From PCRC01 sp040384665 (GTDB taxonomy: Bacteria > Pseudomonadota > Gammaproteobacteria > Burkholderiales > Burkholderiaceae_C), in contig JAZKIY010000016.1 in assembly GCA_040384665.1 (NCBI GenBank), positions 13,541 to 77,540 of the forward strand: a stretch of DNA of 64,000 nt. The letters run 5' to 3'. This document shows positions 15,495 through 24,364 of the stretch, piece by piece. Numbering within the stretch: position 1 is the first letter of the stretch; each line of letters opens with the position of its first letter. The translations under genes and the position numbers were made by a program. Below the pieces are notes generated by a model that saw only the letters and a list, made by a program, of their open reading frames with translations, was not told the origin of the DNA and ran no database searches.

Positions 15495-17612
15495 ATGTCT
15501 GAGATCGCAGAAACCATCCCTGAGCCACGGCAAGGCGAATTCGTCAGCTACCCGGACTCGCCGTTCGAGCTGTACCAGCCGTACCCGCCTGCCGGTGACC
15601 AGCCGGTGGCAATCGCCAAATTGGTCGAAGGCCTGCGCGACGGCGAGGTGTTCCAGACACTGTTGGGGGTGACCGGCTCCGGCAAGACCTTCACCATGGC
15701 CAACGTCATTGCCCAGATGGGGCGGCCCGCGATTGTGTTTGCGCCCAACAAGACCCTGGCCGCGCAGTTGTACAGCGAATTCCGCGAGTTTTTCCCGAAG
15801 AACGCAGTGGAGTACTTCGTCAGCTATTACGACTACTACCAGCCGGAGGCCTATGTGCCGCAGCGCGACCTGTTCATCGAGAAAGACTCGGCGATCAACG
15901 AGCACATCGAGCAGATGCGCTTGAGTTGTACCAAAAGCGTGATCGAGCGGCGCGACGTGATCATCGTGGCCACCGTGTCGGCCATCTACGGCATCGGTGA
16001 GCCCGAGAGCTACCACCGCATGGTGATGACGCTGCGGGTGGGTGACCAGATTGGCCAGCGCGACCTCATCGCCCAGTTGATCCGCATGCAGTACCAGCGC
16101 AATGAACAAGATTTCTCGCGCGGCAAATTCCGCGTGCGTGGTGACACGATTGACGTGTTCCCCGCCGAGCACTCAGAGTTGGCGATCCGCATCGAGCTGT
16201 TTGACACCGAGATCGAGAGCCTGCAGCTGTTTGACCCGCTGACGGGCCGCATCCGGCAGAAAATCCCGCGTTTCACGGTGTATCCGTCGAGCCACTACGT
16301 GACGCCGCGCGACCGGGTGTTGGTGGCGGTGGAAACGATCAAGGTGGAATTGGCCGAACGCCTGAAAGAGCTGGTGGGCATGGGCAAATTGGTAGAGGCG
16401 CAACGGCTGGAACAACGCACCCGTTTCGACCTTGAGATGCTGAGCGAAATTGGCCACTGCAAAGGCATTGAGAACTACACCCGGCATTTGTCGGGTGCGG
16501 CGCCGGGCAGCCCGCCGTCCACCCTGACCGACTACCTGCCCAAAGACGCGCTGATGTTCCTGGACGAGTCGCACGTGCTGATTGGTCAGCTCGGTGGGAT
16601 GTACAACGGGGACCGCGCGCGCAAGACCACATTGGTGGAATACGGTTTTCGCCTGCCGAGTGCGCTGGACAACCGGCCGCTCAAATTCGAGGAGTTTGAA
16701 ACCAAGGTCCGGCAGGCGGTGTTTGTGTCGGCCACACCGGCGGCGTATGAGAAAGAACACGCCGGGCAAGTGGTGGAGCAGGTGGTGCGGCCCACGGGGT
16801 TGGTGGACCCGGAGGTCGAGGTACGCCCCGCGACCCACCAGGTGGACGATGTGCTGCAGGAAATTCGCATCCGGGTCGAGAAAAATGAGCGGGTCTTGAT
16901 CACCACGTTGACCAAGCGCATGGCCGAGCAACTGACCGACTACCTGGGCGACAACGGCGTCAAGGTGCGCTACCTGCACAGCGATGTGGACACGGTGGAG
17001 CGGGTAGAGATCCTGCGTGACCTGCGTTTGGGAGCCTTCGACGTGCTGGTGGGTATTAACCTGCTGCGCGAGGGCCTGGACATTCCAGAGGTCAGTCTGG
17101 TGGCCATCCTGGATGCAGACAAAGAAGGGTTTCTGCGCTCCGAGCGCTCGCTGATCCAGACCATTGGGCGCGCTGCCCGCAACCTGAACGGGCGGGCGAT
17201 TTTGTATGCGGACCGCATCACCGACTCGATGAAACTTGCCATCGGTGAAACCGAGCGCCGCCGCACCAAGCAGGTGGCGCACAACCTGGCCATGGGCATC
17301 ACGCCGCGCAGCATTGTGAAGCAGGTGCGCGACCTGATCGACGGGGTCTACAGCGAAAAAGCGGGGCGTGAGGCCGAACGGCTGGAACAGGCGGCCGTGC
17401 AGCGCGCCCGGGTGGAGGACATGAGCGAGAAAGACGTGTCGCGTGAAATCAAGCGCCTGGAAAAACAGATGCTGGAACACGCACGCAACCTCGAATTCGA
17501 GAAGGCGGCCCGCGTTCGGGACCAGTTGGCCCTGCTGAAAGAGCAGGCTTTTGGCGCGCCGGGGACCGACAACATCGCCCCGTCGGTGCCAACCGGCCAG
17601 CCTGGGCGATGA
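15495..17612 (+). CDS. uvrB: Excinuclease ABC subunit B
   Basis: DNA-damage recognition subunit of nucleotide excision repair, 705 residues. Walker A is GVTGSGKTFTMAN and the DEAD-like motif is DESHV. The damage-verifying beta-hairpin lies in YFVSYYDYYQPEAYVP. Helicase motifs V and VI are seen at GINLLREGLDIPEVSLV and QTIGRAARN. The C-terminal UVR domain (EIKRLEKQMLEHARNLEFEK) contacts UvrC. ATG 15495 is preceded by GAGGT; a TTG six codons upstream is less likely. I saw no LexA box in the short gap before it. Confidence 0.97.
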   Translation: MSEIAETIPEPRQGEFVSYPDSPFELYQPYPPAGDQPVAIAKLVEGLRDGEVFQTLLGVTGSGKTFTMANVIAQMGRPAIVFAPNKTLAAQLYSEFREFFPKNAVEYFVSYYDYYQPEAYVPQRDLFIEKDSAINEHIEQMRLSCTKSVIERRDVIIVATVSAIYGIGEPESYHRMVMTLRVGDQIGQRDLIAQLIRMQYQRNEQDFSRGKFRVRGDTIDVFPAEHSELAIRIELFDTEIESLQLFDPLTGRIRQKIPRFTVYPSSHYVTPRDRVLVAVETIKVELAERLKELVGMGKLVEAQRLEQRTRFDLEMLSEIGHCKGIENYTRHLSGAAPGSPPSTLTDYLPKDALMFLDESHVLIGQLGGMYNGDRARKTTLVEYGFRLPSALDNRPLKFEEFETKVRQAVFVSATPAAYEKEHAGQVVEQVVRPTGLVDPEVEVRPATHQVDDVLQEIRIRVEKNERVLITTLTKRMAEQLTDYLGDNGVKVRYLHSDVDTVERVEILRDLRLGAFDVLVGINLLREGLDIPEVSLVAILDADKEGFLRSERSLIQTIGRAARNLNGRAILYADRITDSMKLAIGETERRRTKQVAHNLAMGITPRSIVKQVRDLIDGVYSEKAGREAERLEQAAVQRARVEDMSEKDVSREIKRLEKQMLEHARNLEFEKAARVRDQLALLKEQAFGAPGTDNIAPSVPTGQPGR

Positions 17613-17724
17613 ATTTGGCTGGGCTGTTCGGTTATTTGTCCACCAATGATGGTTGGACAAGTTGTGTTCGGTGACCCTTGTTTTTCTGAAAGAATACGCC
17701 TTGATTTTTGTTGAATTGGGCCGA

Positions 17725-17749
17725 TAACTGGACTGTTTTAGTCCGGTTT
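17725..17749 (+). promoter_or_regulatory. Distal IscR type-1 site candidate
   Basis: The core GACTGTTTTAGTC matches the E. coli type-1 IscR consensus (GACTRWWWYAGTC) exactly. By my count 20 of 25 positions of the full consensus agree. It lies about 200 bp upstream of the proposed iscR promoter. A weak promoter-like pair TTGATT (17701) and GATAAC (17723) overlaps it. Confidence 0.5.
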
Positions 17750-17930
17750 GAACTTAAGCCGAGGTTTTGGCTCAATCAAGCAACCACTGGTACGAAGACT
17801 GACTGCTTCATGGAAATGCGGTGGTGTCTCCCAACAAGGCTGTTCGCTGGTATGGGGTGAGGAGGGGTTTGGAGTGGTTTATTTGTTCGAGACTGTCTTG
17901 GACAAATCTGCGACTTATCGGTACAGTTAC

Positions 17931-17981
17931 TTGACTGATTTGTTTGGTCTTGTGCTATACTTGACTCCGTTACTCAACAAC
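17931..17981 (+). promoter_or_regulatory. isc operon promoter with overlapping IscR site
   Basis: TTGACT (17931-17936), 19-bp spacer, TATACT (17956-17961). A type-1 IscR-like palindrome, ATACTTGACT...TACTCAACA (17957-17981, 19 of 25 consensus positions by my count), overlaps the -10. A further half-site matches at the -35. This is the arrangement expected for autorepression by [2Fe-2S]-IscR. Confidence 0.6.
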
Positions 17982-18121
17982 CAAGCTGTCGGGTGTTTGA
18001 CCGCAAATACCTGATGACCGCCAGCGCGAATCTCTTGTCAGGTCCGTACAGGGTAGTGCTTCAGGGCTCACAAAGCCGGGAGCGTTTTCAAGGTTCACAA
18101 GCACAACATAAGGAGCTTGCC

Positions 18122-18658
18122 ATGCGTCTCACAACCAAAGGCCGATTTGCGGTCACAGCCATGATTGATCTGGCCCTGCGCCAGAATTCGGGCCCTGTGA
18201 CCTTGGCCGCCATCAGCCAGCGCCAGCAAATCTCCTTGTCCTACCTGGAGCAACTGTTCGGCAAGCTGCGCCGCCACGAACTGGTCGAATCGACCCGTGG
18301 CCCTGGCGGCGGCTACACCCTGGGCCGCAAAGCGGCCGAGATCACCGTGGCCGACATCATCGTCTCAGTGGACGAACCCATTGACGCGACGCAGTGTGGC
18401 GGCAAGGAAAACTGCCTGGGTGAAGCCGGCCGTTGTATGACGCACGAACTCTGGGCGGCGCTCAACACGCGCATGGTCGAGTTCCTCGACTCCGTGTCGT
18501 TGCAAAAGCTGGTGGACGAGCAAATTGCCAAGGGTGTGCAGATCGAGGACAAGCCCACGGTCAAGCGCGCCATTTCCAGCATGCCAGTTGTCAAGCCAAT
18601 TCGCGTGAACGCGCCGAATTCGGTGTTTGCGCTCGGCAACGTTTTCGCCAAATCCTGA
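18122..18658 (+). CDS. iscR: Fe-S cluster assembly regulator IscR
   Basis: An Rrf2-family repressor of 178 residues that senses Fe-S demand through a [2Fe-2S] cluster. It starts MRLTTKGRFAVTAMIDLAL and has the winged-helix segment ISLSYLEQLFGKLRRHELVESTRG in its first 60 residues. Cluster ligands are Cys92, Cys98, Cys105 and His108 (QCGGKENC...GRCMTHELW), with one residue more between the second and third Cys than in E. coli. The C-terminal tail is longer. AAGGAG precedes the ATG; an earlier in-frame start at 17993 is rejected. First gene of the isc operon. Confidence 0.95.
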   Translation: MRLTTKGRFAVTAMIDLALRQNSGPVTLAAISQRQQISLSYLEQLFGKLRRHELVESTRGPGGGYTLGRKAAEITVADIIVSVDEPIDATQCGGKENCLGEAGRCMTHELWAALNTRMVEFLDSVSLQKLVDEQIAKGVQIEDKPTVKRAISSMPVVKPIRVNAPNSVFALGNVFAKS

Positions 18659-18708
18659 CGCGGCCCAATCCGTTTTTTGCCAGCCCGTCGTTCTGTACAG
18701 AGCCAGCC

Positions 18709-19929
18709 ATGGACACCACCCCGCACTTCCCCATTTACATGGACTACAGCGCCACCAACCCGTGCGACCCGCGCGTGGTGGACGCGATGATTCCCTGGTT
18801 GCGTGAGCACTTCGGCAACCCGGCGTCGCGCAGCCACGCCTGGGGTTGGGAAGCGGAGGCGGCGGTTGAAAATGCCCGCGAGCAGATTGCCGCACTGATC
18901 GGTGCGGACCCACGCGAGATTGTCTGGACTTCCGGCGCGACCGAGTCCAACAACCTGGCGCTGAAGGGCGCGGCCAACTTCTACAAGACCAAGGGCAAGC
19001 ACCTCATCACGGTGAAGACCGAGCACAAGGCGGTGCTGGACACCTGCCGTGAGCTGGAGCGCCAGGGCTTTGAAGTCACTTACATGGATGTGCAGGCCGA
19101 CGGTCTGCTGGACCTTGAGGCCTTCAAGGCCGCGATCCGGCCCGACACGATTCTGGCCAGCGTGATGTTCGTCAACAACGAGATCGGCGTCATCCAGGAC
19201 ATCGCGGCCATTGGCAAGATTTGCCGTGAGAAGGGCGTGATCTTCCATGTGGACGCAGCGCAGGCGACAGGCCGCGTCGACATCGACCTGGCCACGCTGC
19301 CGGTCGATCTGATGAGCCTGACCTCGCACAAGACCTATGGCCCCAAGGGCATTGGCGCGCTGTACGTGCGCCGCAAGCCGCGCATCCGCCTGGAAGCACA
19401 GATGCACGGCGGTGGCCACGAGCGCGGCATGCGTTCCGGCACGCTGCCCACGCACCAGTGCGTCGGCATGGGCGAGGCCTACCGCATCGCCAAGGAAGAA
19501 ATGGCGGCCGAGAACGTGCGCATCCGTGCCCTGCACGAGCGCATGCTGGCCGGCCTGAAAGACGTGGAGCAGGTTTTCATCAACGGCCATGAAACCCAGC
19601 GCGTACCGCACAACCTCAACATGAGCTTCAACTTTGTTGAGGGCGAATCGCTGATCATGGGCATCAAGGGGCTCGCGGTGTCGAGCGGTTCGGCCTGCAC
19701 CTCGGCCAGCCTGGAGCCCAGCTATGTGCTGCGTGCCCTTGGCCGCAGCGACGAACTGGCCCACAGCAGCCTGCGCATGACGATTGGCCGCTGGACCACC
19801 GAAGAAGAGATCGACTACGCGATTGCCACCATCAAGCAAAACGTAGCCAAGCTGCGCGACTTGAGCCCGTTGTGGGAAATGCACCAGGACGGCATTGACA
19901 TCAGCACTATTCAATGGGCTGCGCATTGA
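18709..19929 (+). CDS. iscS: Cysteine desulfurase IscS
   Basis: PLP enzyme (406 residues) that takes sulfur from cysteine for Fe-S clusters and tRNA thiolation. The start is PIYMDYSATNPCDPRV. SGATESNNLALKG and HVDAAQATGRVDID line the cofactor site. The PLP lysine is in SLTSHKTYGPKGIGAL. The mobile-loop catalytic cysteine is in SSGSACTSASLEPSYVLRA. The C-terminus ends at QWAAH after the IscU-binding tail. It begins 50 bp after iscR and has no obvious Shine-Dalgarno sequence (ACAGAGCCAGCC before ATG). Confidence 0.97.
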   Translation: MDTTPHFPIYMDYSATNPCDPRVVDAMIPWLREHFGNPASRSHAWGWEAEAAVENAREQIAALIGADPREIVWTSGATESNNLALKGAANFYKTKGKHLITVKTEHKAVLDTCRELERQGFEVTYMDVQADGLLDLEAFKAAIRPDTILASVMFVNNEIGVIQDIAAIGKICREKGVIFHVDAAQATGRVDIDLATLPVDLMSLTSHKTYGPKGIGALYVRRKPRIRLEAQMHGGGHERGMRSGTLPTHQCVGMGEAYRIAKEEMAAENVRIRALHERMLAGLKDVEQVFINGHETQRVPHNLNMSFNFVEGESLIMGIKGLAVSSGSACTSASLEPSYVLRALGRSDELAHSSLRMTIGRWTTEEEIDYAIATIKQNVAKLRDLSPLWEMHQDGIDISTIQWAAH

Positions 19930-19961
19930 CGCAGACCTGTTTTGATTGAAGGAGAAACGCC

Positions 19962-20348
19962 ATGGCATATTCTGAAAAAGTCGTAGACCACTACGAAAAC
20001 CCCCGCAACGTCGGCTCGTTCGACAAGGGTGACGACACCGTGGGCACCGGCATGGTCGGCGCGCCGGCTTGCGGCGACGTGATGAAGTTGCAAATCAAGG
20101 TCAACCCGGTGACGGGTGTGATCGAAGACGCACGCTTCAAGACCTACGGTTGCGGTTCGGCCATTGCCTCCAGCTCGCTGGTGACCGAATGGGTCAAGGG
20201 CAAGACGCTGGACGAAGCGGCGGCGCTGAAAAACAGCCAGATCGCCGAAGAACTGGCGCTGCCGCCGGTCAAGATCCACTGCTCCATCCTCGCCGAAGAC
20301 GCGATCAAGGCAGCGGTCGACGACTACAAGAAAAAACACACGCATTGA
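19962..20348 (+). CDS. iscU: Fe-S cluster scaffold IscU
   Basis: Scaffold on which [2Fe-2S] clusters are built, 128 residues as usual. The three cluster cysteines are present: GAPACGDVMKLQI, KTYGCGSAIASSS, and VKIHCSILAEDAI. The HscA recognition motif LPPVK is intact just before the third Cys. AAGGAG lies before the ATG. It lies between iscS and iscA in the usual order. Confidence 0.97.
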   Translation: MAYSEKVVDHYENPRNVGSFDKGDDTVGTGMVGAPACGDVMKLQIKVNPVTGVIEDARFKTYGCGSAIASSSLVTEWVKGKTLDEAAALKNSQIAEELALPPVKIHCSILAEDAIKAAVDDYKKKHTH

Positions 20349-20402
20349 CCCAACGCACCGGGTGCCTTGAATGGCAACCGACCTGCGTGACCTGAGAAGA
20401 AC

Positions 20403-20726
20403 ATGGCCGTTACCCTGACCGAAGCCGCCGCACGGCACGTGACCCGCTACCTGTCCAAAAGGGGCAAGGGTGTGGGCGTGCGCTTAGGCGTCAAGACCAC
20501 CGGCTGCTCCGGCATGGCCTACAAGCTCGAGTACGTGGACGACCTCGCGCCCGAAGACGTGGTGTTTGAAGGCCACGGCGTGAAGATTTTGATTGACCCG
20601 AAAAGTCTGGCCTACATCGACGGCACCGAACTGGACTTTGTGCGCGAAGGCCTGAACGAAGGCTTCAAGTTCAACAACCCGAACGAGCGGGACCGCTGCG
20701 GTTGCGGAGAGAGCTTCAGAATTTGA
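20403..20726 (+). CDS. iscA: A-type Fe-S carrier IscA
   Basis: A 107-residue HesB/IscA family protein that carries Fe or Fe-S clusters to apoproteins. The three conserved cysteines are visible: VKTTGCSGMAYKLEY and the C-terminal DRCGCGESF. A terminator-like hairpin follows and ends just before hscB. Confidence 0.95.
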   Translation: MAVTLTEAAARHVTRYLSKRGKGVGVRLGVKTTGCSGMAYKLEYVDDLAPEDVVFEGHGVKILIDPKSLAYIDGTELDFVREGLNEGFKFNNPNERDRCGCGESFRI

Positions 20727-20757
20727 GTGTGCGCCTGCGCTGCGCCTCAGCCCAACC

Positions 20758-20792
20758 AACCGCCACCCCATTTCGCGCTGGCGGTTTTTTTT
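20758..20792 (+). terminator. Terminator-like hairpin between iscA and hscB
   Basis: AACCGCCA (20758-20765) pairs with TGGCGGTT (20779-20786), 13-nt loop, followed at once by a run of eight T (20785-20792). Only three bases separate it from the hscB ATG. It has the form of an intrinsic terminator inside the isc operon, and occupies the place of the hscB ribosome-binding site. Confidence 0.65.
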
Positions 20793-20795
20793 GAC

Positions 20796-21329
20796 ATGAA
20801 CCTGCAATCTTCCGATTTCGAACTGTTTGGCGTGCCTGCGCAATTTGCGCAGGACAGCGCCGCGCTCGATGCGCGCTGGAAAGAGTTGCAGCGCGAGGCG
20901 CACCCGGACCGTTTCGCGGCCAGCGGTGCCGCCGCGCAACGGGTGGCGATGCAGTGGTCGGTGCGCATCAACGAGGCCTACCAGCGGCTCAAAAATCCGC
21001 TGAAACGGGCCGCCTACCTGTGCGAAATGAACGGGGTCCAAATCGACGCCGAAAACAACACCGCCATGCCGGGCGCTTTTTTGATGCAGCAGATGGCATG
21101 GCGCGAGGCGCTGGACGAGGCCGATGGCGAACCCGCGCTGGACACGCTCAACAGCGAAGTGCAGCAGGCACGCCAGCAGGCATTGGCCCGCTGTGCAGAA
21201 CTGCTGGACGTGCAGCACGACGCGGCCGCCGCCGCGCAGCAGGTGAGGGCGCTGATGTTCATCGAGCGTTTCGCCAGTGACATAGAAGCCCGGTTCGACC
21301 GGATGGACACCGAGGCACGGGGACAATAA
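20796..21329 (+). CDS. hscB: Fe-S co-chaperone HscB (J-type)
   Basis: A 177-residue J-domain protein that delivers IscU to HscA. The J-domain has the HPD motif in REAHPDRFAASGAA, after FELFGVPAQFAQD, and INEAYQRLKNPLKRAAYLC. The C-terminal helical domain (FLMQQMAWREALDEA) binds IscU. ATG 20796 begins where homology begins, but directly upstream is a T-run, so there is no Shine-Dalgarno sequence. The gene is followed 4 bp later by hscA. Confidence 0.94.
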   Translation: MNLQSSDFELFGVPAQFAQDSAALDARWKELQREAHPDRFAASGAAAQRVAMQWSVRINEAYQRLKNPLKRAAYLCEMNGVQIDAENNTAMPGAFLMQQMAWREALDEADGEPALDTLNSEVQQARQQALARCAELLDVQHDAAAAAQQVRALMFIERFASDIEARFDRMDTEARGQ

Positions 21330-21333
21330 CGCG

Positions 21334-23190
21334 ATGGCATTGCTGCAAATTTCTGAACCAGGCTACTCGCCCGACCCGCACACCCGGCGCATTGCGCTGG
21401 GCATTGACCTGGGCACCACGCACTCGCTGGTGGCGGCGGTGCGCAACGGTGTGGCCGAGTGCCTCCCCGACGCCCTTGGCCAGGTCGTCTTGCCTTCGGT
21501 GGTGCGCTACCTGGACAACAACGGCCGAAAAATCGGCTTTGAGGCGCAGGCCGCCCTCAGTGACGACCCGGAAAACACCATCGCTTCGGTCAAGCGCTTC
21601 ATGGGGCGGGGCTTGGCCGACATTGCCAACCGCGACCAACTGCCTTACCGCTTCATCGACAAACCTGGCATGGTCGGCCTGATGACACGCGCCGGCGAGA
21701 AGTCCCCGGTGGAGGTGAGTGCCGAGATTCTGGCGACGCTGCGCTTTCGCGCCGAAGACACCTTCAACGACGACATCCATGGCGTGGTGATCACCGTGCC
21801 GGCCTATTTTGACGACGCCCAGCGCCAGGCGACCAAAGACGCGGCCCAACTCGCCGGCCTGAACGTGCTGCGTCTGATCAACGAACCCACCGCCGCCGCG
21901 ATTGCCTATGGGCTGGACAACGCCAGCGAGGGCATCTACGCGGTGTACGACCTCGGTGGCGGCACCTTCGACATTTCCATCCTGCGCCTGAGCCGTGGCG
22001 TGTTCGAAGTGATTGCCACCGGCGGCGACTCGGCCCTGGGCGGCGACGACTACGACCGCGCGCTGGCCGACTGGGTGCTGCAGCAAACCGGCACCGTGGT
22101 GGACAACGCCTCCGACAAGGCCGCAATGAAAGTTGCCGCACGGGCCTGCAAGGAAGCGCTGACTGCTACAGATTCCGTAGCATTCTCGGTAGATTTGACT
22201 GAGGCTCAGCTGCGATTTGAGGTAAAAATTGCCGATTTTGAGGCAACAACGGCTGCCTTGACCGCCAAAACCCTGTCCGCGGTCCGCAAGGCCCTGCGCG
22301 ATGCCAAGCTGCAGAAAGACGAGGTCAAGGGCGTGGTGATGGTGGGTGGCTCCACCCGCATGCCGCAGATCCAGCGCGCCGTGGCCGATTTCTTTGGCCA
22401 GGCACCGCTGAACAACCTCAACCCCGACGAGGTGGTGGCGCTGGGCGCCGCCATCCAGGCCAACCAGCTGGCCGGCAACGCCGGCAGCGAAGACCTGCTG
22501 CTGCTCGACGTGATCCCGCTCTCACTCGGCATCGAGACCATGGGCGGTCTGGTCGAACGCATCGTGCCCCGCAACCAGACCATCCCCACCGCCATGGCGC
22601 AGGACTTCACCACCTACCAGGACGGCCAGACCGCGCTGGCGCTGCACGTGGTGCAGGGCGAACGCGACCTGGTGGCCGACTGCCGCAGCCTGGCGCGTTT
22701 CGAGCTGCGCGGCATTCCGCCGATGGCCGCCGGCGCCGCCCGCATCCGGGTGGTGTTCACGGTCGACGCCGACGGCCTGCTGAGCGTCAGTGCCAAAGAG
22801 CAGGGCAGCGGCGTCGAGGCGAAAATCGACGTCAAACCGTCTTATGGCCTGACCGACGACCAGATCGCCACCATGCTGCAAGACAGCTTTGCCACCGCCG
22901 AACAAGACATGCAGGCCCGCGCGCTGGCCGAAGCCCGGCTGGAGGCCGACCGCATGCTGCTGGCGATTGGCTCGGCACTGGCGGCCGATGCCGACTTGCT
23001 GGGCACGCAAGAGCGTGCCACCATCGACACGCTGGCCCAGGCCGTGGTGGCGGCCAAACCCTTGACCGATGCCAAGGCGATTGAAGCGGCCACCGAAGCG
23101 CTGGCCAAAGGCACCGAAGCCTTTGCCGCCATGCGCATGAACCGGGGCATCCACAAAGCCCTGGCCGGCAAAAATATCGAGACGGTCTGA
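21334..23190 (+). CDS. hscA: Fe-S chaperone HscA (Hsp70 class)
   Basis: Specialised Hsp70 of 618 residues that releases clusters from IscU. It has the ATPase phosphate loop IALGIDLGTTHSLVAAVRNG, the second motif VYDLGGGTFDISILRLS, and VVMVGGSTRMPQIQ. The linker region DVIPLSLGIETMGG precedes the substrate domain. Residues about 278-300 are encoded by repeat copy C in frame; this stretch lies in the variable ATPase lobe IIB loop and is about four residues longer than in E. coli. The TGA of the repeat consensus is CAG here. Confidence 0.96.
   Translation: MALLQISEPGYSPDPHTRRIALGIDLGTTHSLVAAVRNGVAECLPDALGQVVLPSVVRYLDNNGRKIGFEAQAALSDDPENTIASVKRFMGRGLADIANRDQLPYRFIDKPGMVGLMTRAGEKSPVEVSAEILATLRFRAEDTFNDDIHGVVITVPAYFDDAQRQATKDAAQLAGLNVLRLINEPTAAAIAYGLDNASEGIYAVYDLGGGTFDISILRLSRGVFEVIATGGDSALGGDDYDRALADWVLQQTGTVVDNASDKAAMKVAARACKEALTATDSVAFSVDLTEAQLRFEVKIADFEATTAALTAKTLSAVRKALRDAKLQKDEVKGVVMVGGSTRMPQIQRAVADFFGQAPLNNLNPDEVVALGAAIQANQLAGNAGSEDLLLLDVIPLSLGIETMGGLVERIVPRNQTIPTAMAQDFTTYQDGQTALALHVVQGERDLVADCRSLARFELRGIPPMAAGAARIRVVFTVDADGLLSVSAKEQGSGVEAKIDVKPSYGLTDDQIATMLQDSFATAEQDMQARALAEARLEADRMLLAIGSALAADADLLGTQERATIDTLAQAVVAAKPLTDAKAIEAATEALAKGTEAFAAMRMNRGIHKALAGKNIETV
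22165..22231 (+). repeat. Dispersed 67-bp repeat, copy C (inside hscA)
   Basis: Hairpin GCTAC-agattcc-GTAGC (22165-22181), nine bases, core AGATTTGACTGAGGCTCAG, then GATTTGAGGTAAAAATTG. It reads in phase 0 as ATDSVAFSVDLTEAQLRFEV. It is clearly less GC-rich than the surrounding hscA sequence. Confidence 0.75.
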
Positions 23191-23215
23191 AGACCGCACA
23201 ACCCGAGCGCTCCAC

Positions 23216-23554
23216 ATGCCCACCATCCGAATCCTGCCGCACCCCGAATACTGTCCCCAGGGCGCCGAAGTGACGGCCCCCGCCGGCACCTCCATCTGCG
23301 AGGCGCTGCTGGACCACCACATCAACATCGAGCACGCCTGCGACATGAGCTGCGCCTGCACCACCTGCCACATCATCGTGCGCGAGGGCTTTGCGTCGCT
23401 GAACGAACTCGACGAAAACGAGGAAGACCTGCTCGACCGCGCCTGGGGCCTGGAGCCCAACTCGCGCCTGAGCTGCCAGGCTTTTTTGGCGCAGCAAGAT
23501 GTGGTTGTTGAAATCCCCAAGTACTCAATTAACCACGCCAAAGAGAACCACTGA
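23216..23554 (+). CDS. fdx: Isc-type [2Fe-2S] ferredoxin
   Basis: Adrenodoxin-like ferredoxin of 112 residues that supplies electrons for cluster assembly. Three ligands lie in EHACDMSCACTTCHIIV and the fourth in LSCQAFLAQQDVVVEIP. It is the last gene of the operon; no iscX follows. The A of its TGA stop is the first base of the dnaQ ATG. Confidence 0.95.
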   Translation: MPTIRILPHPEYCPQGAEVTAPAGTSICEALLDHHINIEHACDMSCACTTCHIIVREGFASLNELDENEEDLLDRAWGLEPNSRLSCQAFLAQQDVVVEIPKYSINHAKENH

Positions 23555-24270
23555 TGTCCCGTCAGATCGTCCTCGACACCGAAACCACCGGTCTATCGGC
23601 CGAGAATGGCGACCGCATCATCGAGATCGGCTGTGTCGAGCTGCTCAACCGCAAGCTGACCGGCCACAACAAGCACTTCTACCTGAACCCCGGGCGTGAC
23701 AGCCACGAAGAGGCGTTGAAGGTGCACGGCATCAGCAACGAGTTCCTGCGCGACAAACCCAAGTTCGCCGCCGTGGCCCAGGAGCTGATGGACTACCTGC
23801 AGGGCGCAGAAATCATCATCCACAACGCCGCGTTCGACGTCGGTTTCCTGAACAAGGAACTCGAGCTGATCGGCGAGCCGCCCTTCAAAGCCAGCGTTGG
23901 CAGCGTCACCGACACGTTGGTGATGGCCAAGGAAATGTTCCCCGGCAAACGCAACTCGCTCGACGCGCTGTGCGCCCGCCTCGGCGTGGACAACTCCGGC
24001 CGCACCCTGCACGGCGCACTGCTGGACGCCGAACTGCTGGCCGACGTCTACATCAACCTGACCCGCGGGCAAGACGCGCTGCTGGTGGATTTGTCCCCCA
24101 GCGACACCCAGCAGGTGCAGACCGAGGTGGTGGATTTGCGCGGTTTTGTGCTGCCGGTGTTGACCGCCAGCACGGGCGAATTGACCGAGCATGAAGCGCT
24201 GTTGGCCCAACTGGACAAGGCTTCGGGCGGCAAGACGGTGTGGCGCCATGACGCCGCGTCGGTGGCATGA
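23554..24270 (+). CDS. dnaQ: DNA polymerase III epsilon subunit (proofreading exonuclease)
   Basis: A 238-residue 3'-5' exonuclease of the replicative polymerase. The DEDDh residues are in IVLDTETTGLSAENGDRIIEIG (Asp and Glu of Exo I, written as two motifs DTETTG and RIIEIG), HNAAFDVGFLN (Exo II), and HGALLDAELLADVY (Exo III His and Asp). The C-terminal tail that binds the alpha subunit is present. It overlaps fdx by one base, so transcription from the isc operon is possible. Confidence 0.94.
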   Translation: MSRQIVLDTETTGLSAENGDRIIEIGCVELLNRKLTGHNKHFYLNPGRDSHEEALKVHGISNEFLRDKPKFAAVAQELMDYLQGAEIIIHNAAFDVGFLNKELELIGEPPFKASVGSVTDTLVMAKEMFPGKRNSLDALCARLGVDNSGRTLHGALLDAELLADVYINLTRGQDALLVDLSPSDTQQVQTEVVDLRGFVLPVLTASTGELTEHEALLAQLDKASGGKTVWRHDAASVA

Positions 24271-24364
24271 GGCGCCTTACAAAGCGTAACGCCGTCTCCG
24301 CTGGCATGTCGGGTCGCATACTTTATGCTCGGTGATGGTGCACAAAAACAATGAGAACAACCGA

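Larger units (their letters stand above)
17613..18121 (+). other. Regulatory gap between uvrB and iscR (no gene seen)
   Basis: About 500 bp, poorer in GC than the flanks. An imperfect hairpin at about 17636-17660 follows uvrB. Two IscR-type palindromes and a sigma-70-like promoter lie within (entered separately). An 88-codon open frame at 17748-18014 overlaps these sites, has no ribosome-binding site and no family features, so I treat it as non-coding. The iscR leader from the promoter is about 150 nt long. Confidence 0.6.

Noticed and set aside
17636..17660. Hairpin after uvrB as a rho-independent terminator
   Set aside because: The stem has a bulge, and no T-run follows it.
17748..18014. 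88-codon ORF between uvrB and iscR
   Set aside because: It overlaps the proposed iscR promoter and IscR sites, has no ribosome-binding site and its translation has no family features.
22165..22231. Copy C as a disruption of hscA
   Set aside because: The frame stays open, both ATPase and substrate domains are complete and the segment is only about four residues longer than the E. coli counterpart, so hscA is judged functional.
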